64,000 bases of DNA from Phyto melanocephala (taxonomy: Eukaryota; Arthropoda; Insecta; Diptera; Rhinophoridae). Below the pieces are notes generated by a model, which was given only the letters and a program-made list of their open reading frames with translations, ran no database searches and had not been told where the DNA came from. This document shows positions 23,165 through 35,470 of this stretch, in pieces. The stretch covers positions 113,621,128 through 113,685,127 of the forward strand of contig OW799234.1 in NCBI GenBank assembly GCA_941918925.1, read 5' to 3'. The translations under genes were made by a program, and so were the position numbers. Within the stretch, counting starts at the first letter, position 1, and every line of letters starts with the position of its first letter.

Positions 23165-23922
23165 ATGGACTACGACAAAAAGTACGTGAAAATATAATTA
23201 AAACTTTAAAAAAAAATCCGTCATGGACTTTTAATAAAATAAAGCAAAAAATTTGAAAGTTGACCCTCGAACTATTTCAAATGCCATTAAACGGTATAGG
23301 GAAGACCTGAGCATTGCAAGAAAACGTAGATCAGGAAATAAAAAAGGTCCAAGAGATATTGAAGAGGTAAAAGAAGTCGAGCAACTGTTTCAAAGAGCAC
23401 CTAACACTTCTATCAGAAAAGCAGCGCGTATGGTGAAATGCTCTAATAATTTTGTCCAAAGGGCCAAAGCTTATTCTGAGCTTAAGACATACAAGGTTCG
23501 GAAAGTTCCAGATCGCAATGCGGTAAAGAACTTAAAAACAAACAAAAAACGAGAGAACAAATTTAAGGCAGATTTTATAAAAAATATACGCCTGTTGTGT
23601 GTTGGATGAAGAAACAAACATACTGGCAGACTTTTCTCAACTTCCCGGCCAAGATTTTAAAGTTACTGATGAAAGAGGTAATGTTCAGGAAGAGTTCCAG
23701 ACAAAAAAACAAACAAAATTTCCAAGGAAATCCACTTAACAGTCCAGAACTTAGGCCTGTGGCAAGGTACTAGGATCTTGTAAAAATAATTGAAGAATAC
23801 AGGAAAGGTATCCCGGATTATGGCCGATTTTAAGTGTAGATGGACCACCTCCTCCAAAAAGGTAACGGAAGCAACCGTAAAATCTGTAATGAAAGGCCTT
23901 TCGAAAAAAGTCGATAATTTTA
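23165..23922 (+). pseudogene. Tc1-like transposase relic, internally deleted
   Basis: The N-terminal paired-like HTH domain reads LRQKVRENIIKTLKKNPSWT, frameshifts near 23250 and continues KVDPRTISNAIKRYRED, then RKAARMVKCSNNFVQRAKA and LKTYKVRKVPDRN. Frame-shifted remains of the catalytic domain follow, with VLDEETNILADFSQLPGQDF (first Asp) and FQTKKQTKFPRK. The text then jumps to NSPELRPVARY, where related proteins have Glu in place of the Ala, and ends with ADFKCRWTTSSKKVTEATVK and GLSKKVDNFI. The middle of the catalytic domain is deleted. The coding end is cut by the MITE at 23925. Inactive. Confidence 0.8.
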
Positions 23923-23924
23923 TA

Positions 23925-24664
23925 CACGCAAAGAGAAACCATGGTTACAACATTATCACGACGGTCATATTATTTTTGCTTTAACAATATTTGGTTGTCG
24001 AAAACTAGTAATAATTATTTTTGTTTCATTTGTTTATTATATTTTGTTACGATAGTCATGCATTTGTTTGAATTTTATCATTTAATGTTTACTTTTCGTT
24101 AAAATTTCAAAATGGTTATCGTTTTAAAATAGTATGATTTAAAAAAAATAATTTGACAAAAATAACATTATATTCAAAAGCAATAAAAGTTACCAATATC
24201 CATTAATAAAAAAGTGAGACAACAGTATGGTTAGAAAGCAATCAAGGTATGATTTGTTTTTAATAATAATTTGATTTCAACTGTTCTTCTTCTTGCTGAA
24301 TAAATTTTTATTATTTTAAAAGCTTGAGATGTAAAAAAATTAAAAAAAAAATTTTAAAAATTAAAGAAATTCAAAAATAAACGAAAAAATTTAAAAAAAA
24401 TTTTGTATAAAAATTGCAATTAAATTGGTAAGTACAATTAATATGTGTATGTTGCAGCAAAAGACAATAATTTGCCGTTAAAAAGCAAATATTGTCGATT
24501 TCAAATGTAGTCATATATATGATTATTGAATGATACTTCAATTAAACATAATAATGATAACTGGTAACTGATAACCATTATATGCTTTAATCACAATCAT
24601 ACAAATCAATTATAGTATGAGGTCTTCTATTATGGTTACCACAACCATATTTTTTCTTTACGTG
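23925..24664 (-). mobile_element. TA-flanked MITE (Tc1/mariner-type), intact copy
   Basis: 740 bp, bounded by TA on both sides. The ends are CACGCAAAGAGAAACCATGG and, inverted, CACGTAAAGAAAAAATATGG. It aligns over its whole length, in reverse complement, with 54057-57395 once the piggyBac is removed (732 bp). It is inserted in the last codons of the Tc1-like transposase relic. The interior is AT-rich and non-coding. It contains an uninterrupted TTAA site (ATTAATGG) where the other copy holds the piggyBac. Confidence 0.8.
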
Positions 24665-24666
24665 TA

Positions 24667-27600
24667 GTAATTGAAATACGTCTTTATTTTTTGAATTTTT
24701 AATTGAACTTTTTTTTTGATTTTTTAAACTCATAATATAGTAACAATCCAAATAATAACACAATTTGTTTTTAAAAGCAAAAAAATATTACAAAAATTAT
24801 TTTTTTATTCTGCAAAAATGTTTATTTCTCAGTAGGAATCCAATACAAGGCTTTAAAAAAATAGAAAATAAAACTGTATTGTTACATAAAATGGAAATTA
24901 CCAACATCAAACCCATAAAAATAGTTCTAATAATATGGTATTACAACAGAGGTTGTCAAACGAATTATTCCTTAAAAAAAACTATTTTGTAACATAAATC
25001 TGATCAAAACAAAATATATAAAACAATATATGAAAATTTGTTGAAACCCAGAAATTGTTGAAGATTTTTTATAACTTTGAAATTTATAAAAAAAAATCCC
25101 TTGAATGCTTGATGTAGCGTAGCATGCCTCATCTACAAAACAAATTTCTTGCAAATACTTTCCAAGACGAACAAAGAAGTAAAATCTCAAAGTGATTGGA
25201 AACAAATACTATCTTAATTTGTTTCCTTTTTATCCTTGAATTTATTACAATATGAAATGGATTATATCGATGTCTTTTTACTTATAAATAAACTAAAAAA
25301 TATCTTAAGGATATTAAAAATGTAAATAGAAAATAATGAAAGAAGTTTATTTTGTAAATAATTAGAACGCCATAGGAAAAAATATTTAAAACGATTATTT
25401 GTGTGTGTTTTTGTTTTTTCTTCAATGGTTATCCAGCCTGAAGCAAAATATAAACAAAACGAAAAAAATAATAGCAAAAAAAAAAAATTAATAAATTACG
25501 AGAAGTTATAAATAAAAGTGGCAGTACGATTAATACTTAAATACTGATTTAATTTAGTTGATTATAAGTTTAGATTTAATCAGTCATTTCTGTTCTTTAA
25601 ATGCTTAAGCAAATTTATAAGAAAAATACTAAACAAGAGATTTATTTTTCAAACAGCACCAGGTACAAACAACAAATTTTTATTTTGTTTCTTAGCATGA
25701 TTATTTTGTAATTAGTATATGACACACGATTATTAGTGTTAAGTTAGAGCATGGATAATAAAGTCCAGACAAATCATTATAAATAATAATAGAGAGACCA
25801 CAAAATTAGATGTCAAAGAATAATCGATATCTTGCGATACCATATGGGCAACAAGACTAAGGTTAAATATGACAAAATTCCAAAAAGTTATGAGAGCGCT
25901 ACCTTCTTCACTATAATACCATAGAAAGGACAATAGGATAAAGTATTAAGTGTAGGAAATACCTAAGGCTTCGATTTTTATAAGGACATATTTAAACTTG
26001 ATGAGTAAACTCGAATTAAACGAAACAGAGGTAACTACTATCGTCACACAGACCACAATTCTGTTTTCCGTGCTGTGATTATGGCAATTATCAACAAAGG
26101 AGACTTATAACGTAGTCTCGATTCGAGTCTTTAGAAAAAGCCAATTAGTTATCAAGATCCTAACAAATGAGAAAGTTAAATCTCGAAGTTTCCTGCAATG
26201 CAAGAGTAATTTAAATTCACATGCGAATTGTGAGATAATAAAGATGCCAGGACATTACAGCATGGTCGTAACAAAAAAGCCAAAAAGATTATCAAAAATT
26301 GGATAGTAGTGGAAAAAGCTAAACCCTTTCAGAAGTTTAAAATTTGACTTAAAATTTTGGTGATGCAGGAACACGTCAAAAAGTGGATAAATATTGCTGT
26401 TGATGAGGCAACAAACTTACTATGGGGTAACTTAAATCTTCCGAAATCAATGGAGATCTTGAAAGTGGGTAGACCGCAATCTTGGTGACTAACTAAGATA
26501 ATAATAGGTCGTATTGAGATTAGAATTCATCTAGCTCATAAAGGACTGCCGGATGAAACGTCCAGAAATGGGTGTTGAAAATTTTAAAAAACCCTTTTCA
26601 ATGTTCTTCATTTGGGCTCAGTATACGCAATAACTTTAAAGTGGACACTATGCCAAATTCGGAATACCGTAGGAATTCAAAACGGAAATCTTAAGGAATT
26701 CGAGATTGAAGTCTTTAAGTTATTACATTGAAAGGGCTCGGTTCTTAACCTAGTTGAGATAGCAACGGAATTTTTTTTTACAGTACACAGCATGCGAAGT
26801 GGGCATAAGTCATGGGTTTGGACTAATAATAACCCTCTTTTTTAACCTAATCCATACTATGATAGAGAGAATCCGTGGAAGACATGAAAGATTTGGACAT
26901 CGATAGTAACCACAGTGCGTAAAGTGCGTAAAAATCTTAAGAAAATGTAGAGAAGATCGATAAAATACTTTAAAAAGTGCTTTGATATCAAAAGGTTGAA
27001 AAAAAAGGATGAGGTTATTGAAGTTAGCAGCAGATAGAAGAAAGGAATAACTTCAAATAGCAAAATCTAAAAAATCTCAGCCTTAGTTCACAGTACAAAA
27101 CTTAAGCAAAATAACTAAAGAAATACGCTCTAAATGACAAAAAAATGTTCAAAAAACATGGCCAATGAAGCTGAAATGGCTGTAGAAGCGAGCAAAATCA
27201 AAGAAAAAATATTTAGTTTGGCTCTCAAATCACAACTAAATCAACTAAGTGGCAACTGTTCACTAACTCGAAAGAGTACGTTCGGAGATGGAAATAACAG
27301 ATTTGAATCTTCAAAGCATGTGTGAAGTAAACACTGTTCTATAGATGCAAGATATGGTTAATTACAAAGGCCATAGCAAACAGACTACAGGTCTGTGTAA
27401 ATAAATTTCTTTGAATAAAATGCCATATTTTTCAGCTAAACTGAATCAACAACAATCAACTATGGTAAATTTTTAAAGAAGGGTCAATTGTGAGACAAAT
27501 AACACGAAGCAGGTAACAATAGTCAGGTCACACATTATGTAGCCTAAATGACAGTATTACGCGTATTGTATTTAAATGGAACCCACGTTGAAACCAACTC

Positions 27601-27859
27601 TTCGGCCGACCAAATAATACATGGAGCTGAACAATTTGCAGGGAACTTAAGAGATTTAAAATCGATAAATTAAATTAAAGTACACAGTGTACGAATTAAA
27701 CAAGTTGAACAAGTTGTGTAGGGAGAACTATAGAACTTGCGATAGGAAAAGCTGTCATACTAATGAAGTGTGTTAAACCTTTTTTAATTATACTTTTCAC
27801 ATCACAAATACTTACACCAGAACAATCTTACAAATCATGGAAATTTATTTTTAGATAAT
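24667..27859. other. Spacer, no gene recognised
   Basis: AT-rich to about 25.7 kb, then slightly less AT-rich to 27.8 kb. No open frame above 80 codons and no motif that I could name. The second half may be an ancient transposon remnant, but I cannot show it. Confidence 0.4.
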
Positions 27860-28290
27860 ATTTATTAAAATCGAAGAAGACGTGAGTGTAACAGAGGACT
27901 TGAATTTACCGATCCGACGCCTCTCGCAGCAATTTTGTGTCATGATTCCTGAAATCATTTCGAGCAGAAATTGTTCTAGTAAGACGGCGAAAGATGCAAT
28001 CACTTAGTTAAGCTAAACGTTAAGTAACCGAATTATCTTAAGAAATGGATCTGTAAGTCCTCATTTTTTGCGTGATTTTAACACTTTTTAAAAGTTTTTG
28101 GTGGTTCGCCAAATGATCTGCGCTAATAATCCAGCACCAGTTAAGCATTTAAAAGCCAGCATTCGATGCACTATTAACAAATTAACACCAAATAAGCTCG
28201 AAAATATGTTTTAAAATTTTACTGACGGCATGGTGTTCATAAGGCGCAGTTTGAGATAATCATTGCATTAGATTTGTTTTCTTGATCTAT
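27860..28290 (+). pseudogene. Mariner-type transposase relic
   Basis: An early part reads DLNLPIRRLSQQF, as in the second HTH of mariner proteins. After a gap the C-terminus reads RDFNTF, VRQMICANNPAPVKHLKASI, then INKLTPNKLENMF and NFTDGMVFIRRS, which is the typical end region (KVYANNPQTIDDLK-type). The catalytic centre is deleted. Several frame changes. Inactive. Confidence 0.6.
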
Positions 28291-28947
28291 TTCATTATGG
28301 TAAAACAGCTAAAGTCATACTTAACCCAGAACAGCTTCAAAAATAAAATGCTGGCCAATGTCACTATATAAAAGTTAAAGTTCAATTCCAATTTTCTCAA
28401 AAGTAAATATTTTGACATTGGCCCTTTTAGCTCCAAGCCACAGATGTAATCCACAAACCAAAGAAATATATCTGTGCAACACTAAAACTTTTCATCACAG
28501 CTCTTGATAGTGTGTTAAAGAAATATTAAGGATTTATTTTTTTATTTTTTTTTTTGTTTTTGTTTAATTATTTTAATTAAGGAAAATCTAAAACAGTTTT
28601 AATATAAATAATAAAGTTGTAGTAAAATACAATACAAAGATATACTCAAGTCTCATATATTATGAAAATGCTCTGCTTAGTATTAATTTTCAGTGCAATA
28701 AAACGAAAGAAATATTCATTGCTTTCAATTTAAAATCTACTATAAATAAAAAAACATTTTAATGAAATTGGAAATTCGCTTTATTTTATTTCGAATTTTA
28801 AATACAAAAAGTAAACGAAAAAAACATAAAAAGAAACGTTTATAAAACATTTGCTGTTATTAAATTTGTTTTCTTTTTTCATTTTATTTATTAAGAAACC
28901 TTTTATGATTGTGCATAGTTAGTAGCACGCATTCGTTTTCCTGTTTT
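28291..28947. other. AT-rich spacer, no gene recognised
   Basis: No open frame of note. A T-rich tract at 28530-28570. The right edge adjoins a family B repeat. Confidence 0.5.
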
Positions 28948-29940
28948 TGTACCCTTCACCTATGGTGCATTGGATATCTAACGCTATGTCATTTCGTTTG
29001 TAACTTCTACAATATTTATTTTTGATGCCACGAGAAAATGAATATCAATATTTGTACCACAGTAATTAACATTTTAAGCGCTTAGATAATTTTTGGCCAC
29101 GTTTGTAATTATTTATATATATTACATTCTTCTAAGTCTATTTATAAGAATTTTGCATAAATCAGTCACTAATCGGCAAAGTTATAGGCAAAAATTATTT
29201 GCAAAAATAAATATTTTTCAAATTATGTAAGATTTTTCAAGCTCTTAAACAATTTTTTGACACGTTCAAGGAACTCGGTTACAAGTCGCAGCCTTGAGAA
29301 GTAATTCTGGAAAAAAACAACAATTTGGCCTGAAACTAACTGAGATATAAACTCCGAAATATAACTGCTTTGGTATTTTCCTTCTGAAATTTTTAAACGA
29401 AAAATTTTTATCTAGACAAACGATTAGGTCATTATGGGTATTAAATAAAAGGATTTGACTATCAAAATAAATTCACAACCATAAACTTAACATCCATAAT
29501 GGCCGCCAATGCAAAATGGTGTTCAATGAAATTATATATGGGTAAAATTTAGCAACTAACAATGTATGGGGTACATTGAAAGGGCTTGATCAGTAGAATA
29601 CATTTAACTATAAAAAAGCATTAAGCCCCAAATAACGTCCGAAACAAAATGGTTGATATATGCACTACAAATTAATAGTAATAATGGCTTTGTCCCCTTT
29701 TACCCCCACCAAAATTGGTCCAAATTTAAAGGTCTTGATCAATATACTACAGCAAACTATAAAAAGGTGTAAAATCCAAAAATAGAGCCCAAAGAAAAAT
29801 GGCTGAGATTTTTTTAACCCCATATATATGATGAAATTGAAAAGACTTTCTAATAGAACACAGTTAACTTTGTAAGATCTAAAAATCAACAATTGCGTTG
29901 GAAAAAACAAATTTAAATTGTGGAAAGTCAGAAATTTAGA
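28948..29940 (-). repeat. Dispersed repeat family B, copy 2 (long form, inverted)
   Basis: TACCCTTCACCTATGGTGCA at the plus-strand left end, followed by TCATTTCGTTTGTAACTTCT, is the family B end in reverse orientation. The long middle section corresponds to the modules of copy 1 (12400-12960). Quite diverged. The opposite end could not be fixed exactly. An 81-codon frame inside it is not a gene. Confidence 0.6.
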
Positions 29941-30119
29941 AACGAATTAACATGCCTTTTTTATTTCGGGACTGGACAATCCCGTTGTTTTCAGTCGGCA
30001 ATTGACGCTCCTATAGTAAATATCGAAATTTTTGGCAATATATGTACCCAGAACTTTTTGAAGTACGTACGCTATTTGAGTTGCCTACGGTAACATGAAA
30101 AATTCATTTCCTCCAAATA

Positions 30120-30600
30120 ATAAACAAACTAAATCGTGAACTTCAACTTTCGACGTGGTTTAAATCAACAGCGAACCGATGAATTAAATTTGATTTTAAG
30201 CGATAAACTACCATCAAGGACCAGTAATATCGATATTTTACTGAATTCAATCGTGAAAGTAGTTCACTCAACGACGATTTTTGTGAGGGTCGCCTAAAAT
30301 TACTTGTTGTTCCAAAAAACATTGGTGCTGTATGTGATATGATACCGCAAAATCGGCATATAACTTATTGTGAGATTAAGGCAACCTTAGATATATTTAA
30401 ATGGGACTAGTATACATTTAATATTTCAAAATAATTAGTTCGGGTTGGACACAAAAAAATGCTGAAAGAAAAATTATCACGATGATTCAAAATGTGTATG
30501 ACATTGTGACAGCTAAAAAATTTTAGATCTATTTATATGAGCCCGATGATGGTCAAAAGTGTATTGATCTACATGGAGAATATTTTGAAAAGAAATTAAG
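30120..30600 (+). pseudogene. Mariner-type transposase relic (second lineage)
   Basis: Pieces in order: EFNRESSSLNDDFCEGRPK-like text (about 30245-30295), VVPKNIGAVCDMIPQNRHIT, YCEIKATLDI, GTSIHLI and, after frame changes, LDLFIYEPDDGQKCI-like remains of the first catalytic block (about 30520-30565). These match the linker and start of the catalytic domain in mariner transposases. The N-terminal HTH and the C-terminal half are not visible. Inactive. It differs in wording from the 19.9-kb relic, so it is probably a separate subfamily. Confidence 0.6.
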
Positions 30601-30959
30601 TCATTTTAGGTGATTTATTTAAATTTTTCTTTCAATAATTTGTTGTCTCTTATTCCGAAATATAAAAAGCTACCTAAGTACATGACGGTGGAGGGTACTC
30701 TCAGTTCTACATGGCCTAATATAGCACTTGTAGTTTATACTGTTTTTATTTTGTTTTTGTCGCTAGTTATTATTGTTTGTGCAAATTGTAGTTGTGTTGT
30801 GGCACTAGTTTGTGTTGCTTTTGTTGTTAAAGTAAATATATACATAGTTACTACTACATACATACTTATATTAAATAGGGTTTGGATTTTTTTTATTCGG
30901 GGAAGGGAATTGCGAAACTATGATTTTGGGAATTTAGGGGAAATTTTTAAAAATGCATA

Positions 30960-31330
30960 TGTGACAGCGCATAGAGAAAGCGACCTAAGGGTAAAAACAG
31001 GTTTTGTTCAGGAGAGCCATTTTAAAAAATAAATGATTTTTTTTATTTTTTTAAATTGTTCATAAGGAAATAAATAAATTTTTCGTAAAATCAAGTTATT
31101 TTGTTAATTTAGTAGGGAAAAAAATGAAAATAAATAAGTTTTACTGTTAGGTCCCTTTCTATTTGCGCTTAGAATCGTCGACTTCACTTTTATAAAACGC
31201 GCATATCTCTGGGAGGCAACACTTTTGGGGCATGGGATCAGTCTCATTCGATGCTCAGATTTTGTCCAAAAAAAATAAAGTGAAAATTGTTTTTTTTACC
31301 CTTAGGTCCCTTTCTCTATGCGCTGTCACA
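30960..31330. mobile_element. TA-flanked MITE with ~36-bp TIRs
   Basis: TA flanks at 30958-30959 and 31331-31332. The left end TGTGACAGCGCATAGAGAAA continues through CGACCTAAGGGTAAAAA. The right end is its reverse complement with a single C/G difference. 371 bp, non-coding. TA duplication and long TIRs fit a Tc1/mariner-type non-autonomous element. A further GGTCCCTTTCTATTTGCGCT at about 31151 is an internal partial repeat of the end. Confidence 0.75.
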
Positions 31331-32866
31331 TATTTAAAGGAAATATGTAAAATTATGTTTCGTTTGAAAATTTCGTTATTTGCAACTCGATAAAAATTGA
31401 ATTTATATTACTCATTTCAACTTAATTTTATGAATTACAAAACTTAGTGTATACCAAGGTATATTTTTACATCAGGTAATTGTTTATATTGTTGTTTATA
31501 TTTTTTACCTATTGAGTTTGACATTAGAAAAATTAAAATTCAAATTTTATTTTTAACGAATAATTATAATTATCTTTAAAATAGATAATTTCTATATAAT
31601 TTATTACATAAATTTCTACTAGTTTACAGCACACATTTGAACTTTTTAAAATATTTTTCACAGTTTCCACAAATTAAAACCACTAGGGCAAACGCTATGA
31701 ATATTTTGTATTTTTTGAATTAAAAACTTGAAGAATGTGGTTTCTTCTAATTAAAACTTGTATTTTATTTATTTAACAGTAAGGTGTTTTTATATTTTTT
31801 TTCACAAACTTTATCCATATTTAAAAATTTGTCAACCAACGCACCTAAAAATTAGTTTAAATGAAAACAAACTTGGTCATTGTGCCATTAAAACAAAACG
31901 AGCAACGAACAATCAGCTGGCTTCATAACATCACCTAGTTTTGCAATATTGACAAAACTATCACTTAAAACAATAAAAAATATTTACTTAAAATTGCTGA
32001 GATTTTTTATGAAATATTTTTAATTAAATTAAACACTTATTTTTATTCAATTTATTAAAAATATTTATTGGATCAATTTATCAATAACTGAACGTATCTG
32101 AAAGGGGAAAAGTATATAATAAATAATTTATTTTTACTTTACAAATAAATAACAAAATATGGTGTACCTTATGGTTCACTGAATTTTTTAAAAAATATTA
32201 AACCAAACTGAATGATAAAGTTTGTTTTATGTATTGTTCCTAACTTCTGCTAAATAAGTTTATCATCTTATTTAAATTTTGCTTCTTGTACTTCCCAAGA
32301 AAACTGTCTCTTACCCTACACCCTAATTGATACAGTTTAAGGTTAACACGTTGACAACATAAATCATATTTATCGTTTTCGCAGGAAATGCAATAACGTT
32401 AAAATGTGTACAAATGTTACCAACAGTTTATACTTAAAAATGTTCGCTTTTTCTCTTTTATTTTTTTAAGTTTTTTGGTGTAAGGAAAAAAATAATCTTT
32501 ATATATGTATGTATGCGTGTGTGTTTGTGTGTGTATGTGTGTGTTTTCCTTGTGGCTATGTGTGTATGTATGTAGGTGAATATAAAAACTTTAAACTCAA
32601 ATTTACTTGACACGTACACGAAGTTATGTTTATTTAGTCAAATCATAAAAAATCGTTAAATTCATTTTATTGGTTTTATTCAGATTGTTGGTTTTCTTTG
32701 TTGTTGTTGTTATTTTTGCTGCTGCTGTTGTTAAAAACGACAACAAGGTGTTTGTTAAAATTGCAAATAAATGTTTAATGAACATTTGTCTCTTGATTGT
32801 TACATACATTTTTTATATTTAAATTAACATTTGTGTAAAAGTTAAATATAAATTAAATTTATAAAC
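31331..32866. other. Spacer with microsatellites, no gene
   Basis: AT-rich. A TG/TATG-rich microsatellite spans about 32500-32576 and a GTT/GCT triplet tract spans about 32698-32733. No coding frame with a motif. Confidence 0.55.
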
Positions 32867-33625
32867 AAGTAAGGGCTGTACCAAATCTAATATACCCTTC
32901 TCACAGCTTGTATCTTCATTTACATAAAGTTGGTCACAAGTATACAGGCTCTATTTCCAATAATTGTAATTTTACGGGAGAAGGTAAGAACAAAATATAA
33001 ACTTTTTTTTTTATACTATTGTGTTATATTTTTGTGTCGAGGTGTATATGTGTGACATGTATTGAAATCTTTGAAAAACTCAATTTTGTAAAAAATGCGA
33101 GTTAGGGCCTTTTCAATTGTAACCATCGAGATATACATAATAATCTGGACATTGATAATCTAAACTTTTAATTGACAATTTTTTCCAAACATTTTTTTTG
33201 TGTGTTTGAACCAAGATTTGCTGCAAATGTTGCCAAAGTTACATGTTTTATACATACGTAACATGCATTTTAAGGAGTTTCATAGAAGCATCAAAATTTG
33301 ACTTTGTTGGGGAAAAAAAATCAGAGTCGATGATGTTTTTTCACTCATTTCTCAGCTCGTAATGTACTCACATAACTGAGTTTTAAAACCTAAATTCTCA
33401 AAATTATATCTGATAAATTAATTAAATATAAGAGTCTGAATTATACTTGGGGTCTTCACAAAATTGATTCCAACATATACACCAACAAATGGAAAGACAA
33501 ACTTAGCTAAGTCAATTCCTCTAAACTTAATGATTTAGAATACATTAACTTTAATATAATAAATATATATATTTCAGATATTACAAACAAAATCCCAAAC
33601 TTGTATATCGCTGGTCATAAGTAGA
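32867..33625 (+). repeat. Dispersed repeat family B, copy 3 (degenerate)
   Basis: Begins AAACAAGTAAGGGCTGTACC with ATATACCCTTCTCA close by. Later it retains a degraded CAACATATACACCAAC block and ends near TCGCTGGTCATAAG. Strongly diverged relative to the copies at 45.7, 51.4 and 60 kb. Confidence 0.45.
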
Positions 33626-34212
33626 GAAGTAATAAAATTATATTATCAAAAAGTAACTTCTTTTGTGAAATTAATAGTAAAACTTTTATATTTAATGCTA
33701 TTGCAATAAATTTTGTATTTGTTTTGGAGTTACTGAAAAACTCAATTTCGTAACAAATATGAGTTAGGGCCTTCCTAATTGTGACCAATTATTTTTTGCT
33801 CACGGAATAGTAAACAAAAGTTCTTCGAGCTTATTCTGCAACTGGCTTAAAATAAATATCCATCGCTAAAAATATAAAAAATATATTAAGAGAATATATA
33901 TTAGTAAAAAATCTGTAAATATACTTTCTAGAGTTTTTTTTAATAGATATTTAACGAGTTACAGAATAAGACTGCAAGACCGTTTACTTGGATGCTCAAG
34001 CTACAAAAATCTCTAGATAAATTTTTTAGAGTTTTAGCGTTAAAGATTTAGCTTAAGCGATTTACAGAATAAGGCTTCTTTAATAATTTTGGGAATGCTA
34101 AGAGCATATAAGAAAAATATTCGAGTATATAAGTCTTCGACCAATGATATTAAAAATAACTTTGCCAAAGTATAAGGAGAAAACTGCAAAATATTGTTTT
34201 CTTATTATTATT
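33626..34212. other. AT-rich spacer, no gene recognised
   Basis: No open frame or repeat boundary that I can support. Confidence 0.45.
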
Positions 34213-34650
34213 TACTAGCTTATTGGGATGAAAGGTAGACTCAGTACTAACCTAGGTTGTTATTTATATGTTTTTCAAATTTAATTTAATTTTATTTTAT
34301 TCCACTCAGCCATTTTTCGATAAAAAAATAAAAATAATACCACATTCATTTAGTTCTGTTGAGCCGTTTTTGCGTGATTGAGTAACAAATATCCAAACAT
34401 TCACATTTATTCCATTAGTAAGATTAGTAAGATTATTAAATTTTAAATTTTAAAATTTAATAATATGAAAAAAAAATATTTACAACTCAAACTACTATGT
34501 GATGATGAGTTTGCCAACGACTTCGCCTGTTTATCTAGGTTGTTACCTATATATGTGCCGAATTTTATGTATTTCCCTTAAGTAGTTTTTGCGTGATCTC
34601 AATCAAGATCCAAATATCCAAACATTCACATTTATTATATTAGTAGGATC
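34213..34650 (+). repeat. Two adjacent 3'-end copies of an RTE/SINE-like repeat
   Basis: Both units contain CTAGGTTGTTA, then GTTTTTGCGTGAT, then ATCCAAACATTCACATTTAT, and finish with TTAGTAGGAT- or TTAGTAAG-type short repeats (34430 and 34645). This is the style of 3' tails of insect RTE-type retrotransposons and SINEs. No coding part remains. Confidence 0.45.
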
Positions 34651-34655
34651 AAAAA

Positions 34656-35220
34656 ATGATACTCACAGTAAAAGAACTGTTTACTGTGAACCTTATGCTT
34701 AGATTAAGTAAAAGGTTAAATGACAATTTCTTCTGAGAAATCACCTAGAAATTGCAAAAAAATATGATCAATGGTGCTTGTACAAGAACAGTGCAAATAC
34801 AAATTTTAATTTGCCGAATTATTACCATATTTTTCTGTTTACTTAGGTGTTAGGAATGACAATTTAACTTATTTTTTTTTTTGCATGAATTTCTTTTACG
34901 AATATTTAAATGAAAGTGCTTGAAATTAACACCTTTGCGTGAATAAATGCACAAAGCCTATCAAGTGGATTCTTTGTATTATGCTCCTAATAAAAGTTGA
35001 AAAAAAATTTATTTCGAATTAAAATTTTGAATGAAGAAGAAGTGAAAATACAGCTTCAACCGTGATCACACCAACATATGCATGTAAAACAACTTTCGGT
35101 GTTTGATTAAATAGTTTGACTTGAGCAAACATTGTGATGGTGTTGAATGATAAAATCATATCCAATCATAATGATTAATTGTGAGTCAAGTTTTTTGCCC
35201 CACTTAATTTGACATTTCTT
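34656..35220. other. AT-rich spacer, no gene recognised
   Basis: No motif-bearing frame. The right edge adjoins a mariner fragment. Confidence 0.45.
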
Positions 35221-35224
35221 TTTT

Positions 35225-35466
35225 TAAGAGCTTAACAAATTCAACCATGAAGAGGAACACAAGTGAGCAGCTCTTTCAGATTGTTGAAGCCTTTTACGAA
35301 AATGGGCGTTTAAATAAAATGCGTCTAAATAAAAATGAACTTCGTAATTTTTTTGTTCAGCACTTCCACAGTTTGGACAAATAAGAATCCACGAGTGATT
35401 GTTTAAAAGCACCCACAAAGTGTAACTATTTGGTGGAGTTTATGGGCTGGCGGCATCATCGGGGGT
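35225..35466 (+). pseudogene. Mariner-type transposase fragment, cut by family A
   Basis: An ATG near 35247 opens KRNTSEQLFQIVEAFYENGR, an HTH-like N-terminus as in mariner. After stops the frame of TVW, LWAGGIIGG appears at 35425-35466, the block after the first catalytic Asp. The fragment ends where family A copy 2 begins. Internal deletion and nonsense codons make it inactive. Confidence 0.6.
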
Positions 35467-35470
35467 TACT

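Noticed and set aside
30610..31032. 140-codon open frame with a hydrophobic stretch
   Set aside because: It runs into the left TIR of the MITE at 30960 and has no recognisable domain; the valine/isoleucine-rich segment comes from a TTGT-rich tract.
32500..32576. CRISPR-like regular repeat
   Set aside because: It is a TG/TATG microsatellite without spacers; no CRISPR array is expected in a fly genome.
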